Assembly (NCBI GenBank): GCA_030596245.1
Contig: JAUVKN010000098.1
Coordinates: forward strand, 1-12,250
Source: Bacteroidia bacterium
Lineage (GTDB): Bacteria; Bacteroidota; Bacteroidia; Bacteroidales; GCA-2748055
Length of the DNA stretch: 12,250 nucleotides
Direction: 5' to 3'
The notes beneath the pieces were generated by a model. That model was not told where the DNA came from and made no database searches. It saw only the letters and a program-made list of their open reading frames with translations. Below, piece by piece: positions 7,011 to 12,250 of the stretch (the first letter of the stretch is position 1; every line of letters begins with the position of its first letter). The position numbers were made by a program, and so were the translations under genes.

Positions 7011-8414
7011 ATGAAGATGAATAAGATTATTATAATATCCGCAGTGGTGTTCATGTTTTCCGGTTGTGAAAATTTCCTCACCATAGAACCCACCAATGAG
7101 GTGCTGACCACCGAGGCGATCAACAGTGCAGAGGATATTCAAAAAACACTCATCAGCGCCTATGATGTGATGAGAAACGGGAACTACCTTGGTGGAAATA
7201 TGTGGACCATGGGCGATCTCGTATCGGATAACAGTGAAAAAGATTTCTCGGATTTTGGTTGGGATCAGATCGCCCAGCGAAGCATGAACCTGTTTAACAT
7301 CCAGGGCCGGAGCTTCTGGCAAAACGCCTACTATTCAGCTGAAAGAGTGAATTATGTCATGTACCTGCTGGATCACAGTGGTGTGCCTGACCTGATCGAG
7401 CAAGAGAGACAGCGGATCGAAGGAGAATGCAGGTTTATCAGGGCGGTGGCCCATTTTGAACTGGTGCGGTTTTTTGCCCTGCCTTTTGAGGCGGATTCAA
7501 ACAATGATCAACCGGGTATTCCCATCAGGTTAAAACCTGTGGTCGATATTGCCGCTGCCACTAAGATTGTTGACAGGGCAACAGTTCAGACGGTTTATGA
7601 TTCTGTCATTGCAGAACTGGAGCTGGCTGTTGATCTGCTTCCGGGTGACAATGGCACCTATGCCAGCTCCTGGGCAGCCAAAGCATACCTGGCCAGGATC
7701 TATTTCCAGATGAATGACTTCGATCGAGCCTTTTCATATGCATCCGACATTATTATAAACGGGGGGTTTGCGCTGAATGATAGTGTGCAGGAGAGATTTG
7801 CCACCACAAATTCAGGTGAAGCTATTTTTGAATTGCAGAGCACATCTGCCGGAAATAATTCAGCCGGAGCCCTGGTAGGCAATTACAGACAAAACGGAGC
7901 CGGAAATCCCGGATTTCATCCATCAGCCGACCTGGTGAACCAGGCCATCAGTGATGAAAATGATACAAGGGGACAACGTTTCTATAATACCCGGTTTATT
8001 AGTGGCACCGAAGGATTGGAGCGCACTTACTGTGCTAAATATGACTACGATTACATGAATGTCCCCGTATCCCATCTTGCAGAGATCATCCTGATTCGGG
8101 CCGAATCTGCCATTGATAAATCATCACCCGATCTTCCGCAGGCCATCAGCGATCTGCAAATGATCAGGGACCGGGCCTATGGAGAGGGCAATAAGATTGT
8201 CCCCGGGAACAGCACTGCCGAAGAACTACGCAACATGTGCCAGTTCGAGAGAAGACTGGAACTTGCCATGGAGGAAAACAGGTTACATGATCTGAAACGT
8301 ACAAAATCAGAGGTACGTGGTCTTCCTTACAACTCCAACAGGGCAGTCTGGCAAATACCGGATATTGAGCAGGCCGGTAATCCGGATATAGAGATGAACC
8401 CAAGCAGTGATTAA
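7011..8414 (+). CDS. susD: SusD/RagB-family surface glycan-binding lipoprotein
   Basis: A 467-residue product, somewhat shorter than classical SusD (about 550). It begins with a lipoprotein signal: a hydrophobic run then FSGCENFL, with the lipidated Cys at residue 19. The N-terminal LTIEPTNEVLTTEAINSAED segment and the helical repeats are typical SusD. So is the C-terminal FERRLELAMEENRLHDLKR signature, followed by VWQIPDIEQAGNP near the end. It should cap the SusC barrel at the cell surface and hold the oligosaccharide. It starts 5 bp after susC. A second in-frame ATG at 7017 gives the same signal peptide two residues shorter and has AGG at a better distance, so either start is possible. The gene product after it starts 2 bp beyond the stop, so translation is probably coupled. 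Starch specificity is inferred from the locus. Confidence 0.95.
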   Translation: MKMNKIIIISAVVFMFSGCENFLTIEPTNEVLTTEAINSAEDIQKTLISAYDVMRNGNYLGGNMWTMGDLVSDNSEKDFSDFGWDQIAQRSMNLFNIQGRSFWQNAYYSAERVNYVMYLLDHSGVPDLIEQERQRIEGECRFIRAVAHFELVRFFALPFEADSNNDQPGIPIRLKPVVDIAAATKIVDRATVQTVYDSVIAELELAVDLLPGDNGTYASSWAAKAYLARIYFQMNDFDRAFSYASDIIINGGFALNDSVQERFATTNSGEAIFELQSTSAGNNSAGALVGNYRQNGAGNPGFHPSADLVNQAISDENDTRGQRFYNTRFISGTEGLERTYCAKYDYDYMNVPVSHLAEIILIRAESAIDKSSPDLPQAISDLQMIRDRAYGEGNKIVPGNSTAEELRNMCQFERRLELAMEENRLHDLKRTKSEVRGLPYNSNRAVWQIPDIEQAGNPDIEMNPSSD

Positions 8415-8416
8415 CA

Positions 8417-8947
8417 ATGATAAACCGATCTGAAATGAGACAACAATATCAAAACTTCATATTTTTCATTGTTCTGGCAACTGCTTTTGCAGCATGTGAA
8501 CCTGTTGAGTATGGTGAATTGGGCGAACCGTTTTCGAAAATCGAAGGAATTGAAGGTACGTGGATTGCCACAGAGGTGATCCAGGTGGACGAGACCGCCC
8601 TTGCACAAGGAGGAATGTACACAGAACAGGACCTGACAGACTTGTTTAATTTCACCAGCTATTCCATCACTTTTGATGTGGATGCGAATAACCTGCCCTC
8701 CAACTTTTCAGTGACTTCCAGTGGAGCTCCAAGTTTTATAGATACAACGGGAATCTGGACATTCAATGACAATGACTTTCCAACAGAGGTGTTGTTCACA
8801 CATCCTGATAGCTCACTCTTCTCAAGTAAAATGAGATTGATCACCCCGCCAAGGGATCAGAATCCATTGCGCATGAAGTTCCAGCGATTTTCAGGTGGAA
8901 AACTGATTGTCAGCTATCAGTACACTTTTGAAAAACAAAATCAGTAA
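8417..8947 (+). CDS. Small outer-membrane lipoprotein in the SusE position, DUF5004-like
   Basis: A 176-residue protein with a lipoprotein signal: hydrophobic residues 13-26, then FAAC with the predicted lipidated Cys27. The mature part begins EPVEYGELGEP and runs into EGIEGTWIATEVIQVDE at about 43-59. It contains an IWTFNDNDFPTEVLF stretch (113-127) and ends with LIVSYQYTFEKQ. This order (G-TW start, W-F-ddn-FPT middle, Y-Y-F end) matches what I remember of DUF5004 lipoproteins, small lipocalin-like beta proteins often encoded beside susD; I could not test this. It lies 2 bp after susD and 10 bp before the next gene. Its role is unknown: a surface accessory or structural subunit of the SusCD complex is plausible. 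It has no evident starch-binding module and is much smaller than SusE. ATG at 8435 is an alternative start that keeps the signal. Confidence 0.82.
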   Translation: MINRSEMRQQYQNFIFFIVLATAFAACEPVEYGELGEPFSKIEGIEGTWIATEVIQVDETALAQGGMYTEQDLTDLFNFTSYSITFDVDANNLPSNFSVTSSGAPSFIDTTGIWTFNDNDFPTEVLFTHPDSSLFSSKMRLITPPRDQNPLRMKFQRFSGGKLIVSYQYTFEKQNQ

Positions 8948-8957
8948 ACCAAAGACG

Positions 8958-10070
8958 ATGAAACGAAATATTATAATCCCTGTCTGTTTTCTCCTGCTGT
9001 TTTTCTCCATGGATCTTCTTGCAGGTGGTGATCCCCGGGTGGGCACTGCACCTGCTGCTTTCCTGGGAGGTGAAGAGATCACCATCTATCTCAGGGTGCT
9101 GGCTACAGATCTTGAGGATGCCGAGGGCCCGTTGTACCTGATATCAGGTGCCAATGGAGGAGATATGAACATGAGCCTTGAAGCCTCCGTAGTGGACGAG
9201 AATGTCTGGTCGGTTACCATCACCCCCGATGAGTATTACGGAGTAACGGTGGAAACCATTAAAGGGAAAATTTCAGACAACAATGGCACAGAGACCAATG
9301 CCTTCTCGCTGAGTGTTTTTGATCCTTCTGCGATGGATGGAGTGATGGTAAAGTGGTTTCCTTCCACCGCCATCTACTCGGAAAATGTGAGTATTATATT
9401 CAATGCTGCCATGTCGGACCGGGACGACCTTACCGGTGTGGATCCCATCTACATGTGGGCGTGGAACAATCCGGAAGGGTTGGGTGATGCGGCAAACCAG
9501 GGTGGCTGGGGAAGCGTTGATCCTTCGGCTGCCTGTGAGAAGATCGGAGACAATTTATGGAGAAAAGATATTGTTCCCCAGCTTTACTGGGATACCGAAA
9601 AACCGATGTCCGAAATCGGTTGTCTTTTCAGAAACATGGCAGGTGATGCCCAGACAGATGACTTAGCCATTCCCCTGGTTGCTCCCCCGGTAACCGAAGT
9701 GGCCAAAGTGATCCGTCCGTTTCCTGTAAAATTCACAAAAAAGGATATATTCACACTTTATTACGACCTGAAACTGGAAACCAATCCAGCCATGAAAAAC
9801 CAGAGCGAACTCTATATCGAAACCTCAACAAACGTGGAAGAGGAAAATAATCCGCTTCCCGGCAGTTGGATCATCTATAAACCTTCCGAGCTTGAACGTG
9901 CAAAAATGACTCCCCTGGAAGACAGTATTTACTATATCCAGTTTATTCCGGAAGAATATTACAGCCTCGAACCTGACTATGATCTCAAACAATTGAATTA
10001 CATTTTCAGGAACAAGGGAGGCATTGTAAAAAGTGAACAATACTCTATTAAAGTCTTAAAAGAGGATTAA
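8958..10070 (+). CDS. Secreted protein of three degenerate beta-rich repeats, putative starch-binding SusE/F-position protein
   Basis: A 370-residue protein with a signal peptide (MKRNIIIPVCFLLLFFS to about LLA-GG) but no lipobox Cys and no T9SS tail. The frame extends to 8907, inside the previous gene, but those 17 residues precede the signal peptide, so 8958 is chosen. Three related units are visible at about 39-125, 142-236 and 262-365. Each begins with a beta strand after a charged pair (EEITIYLRV, ENVSIIFNA, KDIFTLYYD). Each has a middle strand (PLYLISGAN, PIYMWAWNN, ELYIETSTN). Each has a W/Y-containing P-x-x-Y-(Y/W) stretch (ITPDEYYG, IVPQLYWD, FIPEEYYS), then a turn (ISDNNG, FRNMAG, FRNKGG). 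Aromatic-rich repeats in the SusE/F slot suggest glycan binding, but this is inference. It is the last gene of the tight susCD operon. I do not recognise a named family with certainty. Confidence 0.85.
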   Translation: MKRNIIIPVCFLLLFFSMDLLAGGDPRVGTAPAAFLGGEEITIYLRVLATDLEDAEGPLYLISGANGGDMNMSLEASVVDENVWSVTITPDEYYGVTVETIKGKISDNNGTETNAFSLSVFDPSAMDGVMVKWFPSTAIYSENVSIIFNAAMSDRDDLTGVDPIYMWAWNNPEGLGDAANQGGWGSVDPSAACEKIGDNLWRKDIVPQLYWDTEKPMSEIGCLFRNMAGDAQTDDLAIPLVAPPVTEVAKVIRPFPVKFTKKDIFTLYYDLKLETNPAMKNQSELYIETSTNVEEENNPLPGSWIIYKPSELERAKMTPLEDSIYYIQFIPEEYYSLEPDYDLKQLNYIFRNKGGIVKSEQYSIKVLKED

Positions 10071-10194
10071 AAGGAAATTTGATCATTGACCCAACCTTTT
10101 TCAATTATGTTCATCTTCAATACAGCCGTCTATTCACAAAATATATGAATTGAGTTTTTATTGTAAGTTTTATTAACTATTAAATCTATTAATT
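10071..10194. other. 123-bp gap, probable leader of the T9SS protein gene
   Basis: No hairpin with a T-run is visible, so the upstream operon may read through. TAAGTTTT at 10164-10171 resembles a -7 element, but no TTG is found at the right distance. The last 30 bases before the ATG are almost all A/T, as in many Bacteroidetes leaders. No LacI-type operator is present. Confidence 0.3.
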
Positions 10195-11769
10195 ATGAGA
10201 AACTATTTACTTAAATCGATGCTGTTTACAGTATTCGTAGCATTTTCAGGTTTGATTTTTGCGCAGACCGATGTAACATTGCATGTGATTGACACTTCGA
10301 AAACGCTTACCACCGTGAAGGTCAAAGGTGCGTTCAATGATTGGGCCCGTGTGGACCTGGTTAAAACAGAAACCACCGAGGCCAACGACTTTGCAGCAAC
10401 CGTTCAGGCAGCTGCCGACGGTGACTATGAGTGGGGTGCCATCCAGGATGATGGTTCTGAATGGGGTATCTGGCTCCCTTCCCTGGCAGGTTTTGATGTC
10501 AACCCTTCTTTTAATGTGACCGGTGGGGTTGTGACGGGAGATACTGTCGTGGCATTTGCTGTGCTGGGACCGGTGGATGTTGTCGTTGCCGTGGACATGA
10601 GTTTTGAACTCTCCAAAGGCGATTTTGATGTTACCACCGACTCTGTTGGAATCGCCGGAAATGTAAACGGCTGGGGATTTACAGAACTCACCAAAGGGGC
10701 AACCGATTCAGTCTATACCGGTACCCTCCAGTGGGGCAATTACATGGATTATAAATTTCGCAAGAATGAGGGATGGGAAGGCTCAGCCAACAGGGGCGTC
10801 TTTCTGGATGGCAATACCGATCCGGTTGAACTGGATACAGTCTGGTACAGCAATATCACTCCTGCACCGATTGTAACCATTAAAAATTATGTGATTGACA
10901 GTACTGAATATTATACCGGCCTTCAGTACAAGGGCGAAATTACAGGATGGTCTGATGTTCCCATGTATGACGACGGAACCAATGGTGACGAAGTTGCCGA
11001 CGACCATGTCTGGACCGTTACCCTTGATAACGTTACCGCAGGGAACAGTTATGAATGGGGTGCAGTGGATGGTGACAATAACTGGCTGATTGCAGGACCA
11101 AACCGCGTGGTAGAGGTTACCATGGAGGGTGTTGCCATAGGCGATACCTCCTATGTGATTCCGGCATGGGGTGATGTGGGAGTAACATTCATGGTTGATA
11201 TGAATTGTCACATCAACCTGGGTGTGTTTGACGTTGACACTTCCTGCTTAGATGTGAATATGGATGGATATCCTCCCGTGGAGATGACCTATGACGGTCA
11301 GGGAATATTCTCTGCCACCATCACACGATTTAACGTGGAGGATACACTGGCATACACCTACAGGATTAATTGTGAATTTGGTGGAGATTATGAAGAGTAT
11401 CCGGGAGATCAGGAGAACCGAACTTACGTTGTTGTAGATGGAGAAAACTCAACGGGGGTACAACAATATCAGGATGACATCATCACCGAATCCTGTGATT
11501 ACGTACCAGGGACCGGCGTGAAGAGTGTTTATATGGAGATGGTTCAGATCTATCCCAATCCGGTAAACAGTGAACTGAACATTACCAGTGAATTTGAAAT
11601 CCGGTCGATCAATGTTTTCAGTATCACCGGACAAAAAGTAATGACCCGGAGTGGCATCAATAGTTTTGCCCATTACCTGAATGCAGAGGAGCTCGACCAT
11701 GGTATCTATATCATCGAAGTGAATGGAGCCAAGGGTGAGAAAGCACTCTCTAAAATCATCAAGAATTAA
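10195..11769 (+). CDS. T9SS-exported multi-module protein, putative starch-binding, with A-B-A-B domain order
   Basis: A 524-residue protein. Signal peptide 1-24 (LIFAQ-TDV). Four beta-rich modules follow: A1 about 25-122, B1 127-220, A2 226-323, B2 327-429. A1 has VKGAFNDW (43-50) and both A modules contain YEWGA (78-82, 286-290). Both B modules start with a (V/M)VDM strand (132-135, 333-336), then G-x-FDV-x-T (142-148, 343-349), and later YKFRKN or YTYRIN (186-191, 387-392). The pattern resembles CBM20/48-like or pullulanase-type starch-binding modules. Residues about 446-524 are a type A T9SS sorting domain: VQIYPNPVNSELNI, INVFSITGQKV, HGIYIIEV, ending KIIKN. It should therefore be exported by the Por machinery and attached to the surface or released. 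No catalytic domain is visible, so binding or presenting starch is the likely job. It sits 124 bases after the susCD operon and ends before a clear terminator. Confidence 0.92.
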   Translation: MRNYLLKSMLFTVFVAFSGLIFAQTDVTLHVIDTSKTLTTVKVKGAFNDWARVDLVKTETTEANDFAATVQAAADGDYEWGAIQDDGSEWGIWLPSLAGFDVNPSFNVTGGVVTGDTVVAFAVLGPVDVVVAVDMSFELSKGDFDVTTDSVGIAGNVNGWGFTELTKGATDSVYTGTLQWGNYMDYKFRKNEGWEGSANRGVFLDGNTDPVELDTVWYSNITPAPIVTIKNYVIDSTEYYTGLQYKGEITGWSDVPMYDDGTNGDEVADDHVWTVTLDNVTAGNSYEWGAVDGDNNWLIAGPNRVVEVTMEGVAIGDTSYVIPAWGDVGVTFMVDMNCHINLGVFDVDTSCLDVNMDGYPPVEMTYDGQGIFSATITRFNVEDTLAYTYRINCEFGGDYEEYPGDQENRTYVVVDGENSTGVQQYQDDIITESCDYVPGTGVKSVYMEMVQIYPNPVNSELNITSEFEIRSINVFSITGQKVMTRSGINSFAHYLNAEELDHGIYIIEVNGAKGEKALSKIIKN

Positions 11770-11790
11770 TAGTATATCACAATAACAGAA

Positions 11791-11827
11791 GAGGCTGTCT
11801 TAATAAGGGCAGCCTCTCTGTTTTTCT
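11791..11827 (+). terminator. Intrinsic terminator after the T9SS protein gene
   Basis: GAGGCTGTCT (11791-11800) pairs with GGGCAGCCTC (11807-11816) over ten positions including two G-U pairs, with a six-base loop, and is followed by a T-rich run TCTGTTTTTCT. It starts 21 bp after the stop codon at 11769. Confidence 0.85.
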
Positions 11828-11899
11828 GAGGGATACTTTTTCGTAACGTGCTTATTAGCATAGCTAAAAATGCCAGGTTACTACTAAAGTATCCCTCAG
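11826..11899. repeat. 74-bp nested palindrome
   Basis: Outer arms CTGAGGGATACTTT (11826-11839) and AAAGTATCCCTCAG (11886-11899) are perfect 14-bp inverted repeats. Inside are GTAAC/GTTAC (11843-11847 and 11877-11881) and a central hairpin TTAGC-ATA-GCTAA (11855-11867). The three stems are collinear, so the whole could fold into one interrupted stem. It is too long and lacks a T-run to be just another terminator. It may be a mobile palindromic repeat or a structured RNA. Confidence 0.7.
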
Positions 11900-11905
11900 A
11901 ATTAA

Positions 11906-11923
11906 TCAAAAGTGTGCTTTTGA
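11906..11923. repeat. Short perfect hairpin
   Basis: TCAAAAG-TGTG-CTTTTGA has 7-bp arms and a four-base loop, 30 bases before the next start codon. No T-run follows directly, so it is not called a terminator; it may belong to the palindromic element beside it. Confidence 0.5.
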
Positions 11924-11952
11924 GACAGCATCATTTTCTTTTATGATGAACC

Positions 11953-12250
11953 ATGAAAAAGCTTTTCACTCTTTTCTCAGTACTATATATCACAGCAGCA
12001 TCCCTGTTTGGCCAGGTCCTTACCACCATTCCGGAAGTACCGGTTGCCACCGGATCGGTTTCCATTATTTTTGATGCCAGCCAGGAGCCGGGAGCTTTAA
12101 ACAATTACACCGGAAGACTTTTTGCCCATACGGGAGTTAATTTCAAAGATGGTTCCCAGTGGCAGCATGTCATCGGTTCATGGGGTGACAATGTAGTCCA
12201 ACCAGAATTGCAATACATTGATTCCAGCACTTATAATCTTACATTATCTC
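11953..12250 (+). CDS. Secreted protein N-terminus, probable starch-active (GH13-type) enzyme or binding protein, cut by window edge
   Basis: The frame is open from the ATG at 11953 to the window end, 99 codons with no stop. Residues 1-21 are a signal peptide (MKKLFTLFSVLYITAASLFG-Q). The mature part reads PVATGSVSIIFDASQ, then NNYTGRLFAHTGV and WQHVIGSWGDN. From memory, this beta-sandwich pattern (phrase YTG-x-x-xAHTGV followed by W and WG) stands at the N-terminus of Bacteroidetes secreted alpha-amylases of GH13 with T9SS tails; I cannot confirm it here, and the catalytic domain would lie beyond the right edge. The VSIIFDA segment also resembles VSIIFNA in the three-repeat protein encoded at 8958. 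It is separated from the upstream gene by a terminator and palindromes, so it probably has its own promoter, which I could not locate. Lipobox is absent. Confidence 0.8.
   Translation, partial: MKKLFTLFSVLYITAASLFGQVLTTIPEVPVATGSVSIIFDASQEPGALNNYTGRLFAHTGVNFKDGSQWQHVIGSWGDNVVQPELQYIDSSTYNLTLS

Noticed and set aside
7002..7322. 106-codon minus-strand frame opposite the start of susD
   Set aside because: Antisense to well-conserved SusD sequence, with no signal, motif or start context of its own.
7972..7983. AACGTTT in susD as a possible internal LacI operator
   Set aside because: The left half of the palindrome does not match (ACAACGTTTC), it lacks the GCGG flank, and it lies inside coding sequence.
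10133..10152. Inverted ATTCA/TGAAT arms before the T9SS protein gene
   Set aside because: Five-bp A/T-rich arms with a wide spacer are expected by chance in such a leader.
10783..11211. 142-codon minus-strand frame inside the T9SS protein gene
   Set aside because: The longest shadow frame in the window, but its His/Ile/Asn-rich composition mirrors the Asp/Val/Thr-rich sense protein; no recognisable features.

Overview
The window looks like part of a Bacteroidetes (Bacteroidota) chromosome. The evidence is a SusC/SusD outer-membrane pair, a type IX secretion (T9SS) C-terminal sorting domain, mostly weak or absent Shine-Dalgarno sequences, and A/T-rich leaders. Moderate G+C and the marine/anaerobic Marinilabiliales-like flavour of the proteins are impressions only, so I do not name a genus.

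Layout. Positions 1-3672, all on the minus strand, hold a regulatory and intracellular module. It consists of a LacI-family repressor (2644-3672), an SLC45/maltose-type MFS sugar transporter (884-2383) and the N-terminal 289 residues of a GH65 disaccharide phosphorylase (1-869, running off the left edge). The transporter and phosphorylase are 14 bp apart and form an operon. The divergent intergenic region (3673-3963) carries two abutting LacI-type operators with a central CG. A third copy lies between lacI and the transporter.

Positions 3964-10070, plus strand, hold a tight four-gene operon with gaps of 5, 2 and 10 bp: SusC-like TonB-dependent transporter, SusD-like lipoprotein, a small lipoprotein resembling DUF5004 proteins, and a secreted protein built from three degenerate repeats. 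After a 123-bp gap comes a 524-residue T9SS-exported protein with four beta-rich modules in an A-B-A-B order (10195-11769). A clear intrinsic terminator and a nested palindromic element follow (11791-11932). The start of another secreted protein then runs off the right edge (11953-12250); it is probably the N-terminal module of a T9SS-type amylase.

How it fits together (inference). This is a starch/malto-oligosaccharide utilisation locus. Surface and secreted starch-binding proteins and an amylase feed SusC/SusD import. Maltose-type disaccharide then crosses the inner membrane by the MFS carrier and is split by phosphorolysis in the cytoplasm. The LacI-type protein is the likely local switch, in place of a SusR or hybrid two-component regulator. 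I see no wholly new system. The less ordinary parts are the tandem operators, the three-repeat protein, the A-B-A-B T9SS protein and the palindromic element near 11.8 kb. No rRNA, tRNA, CRISPR array or intact insertion sequence was seen.
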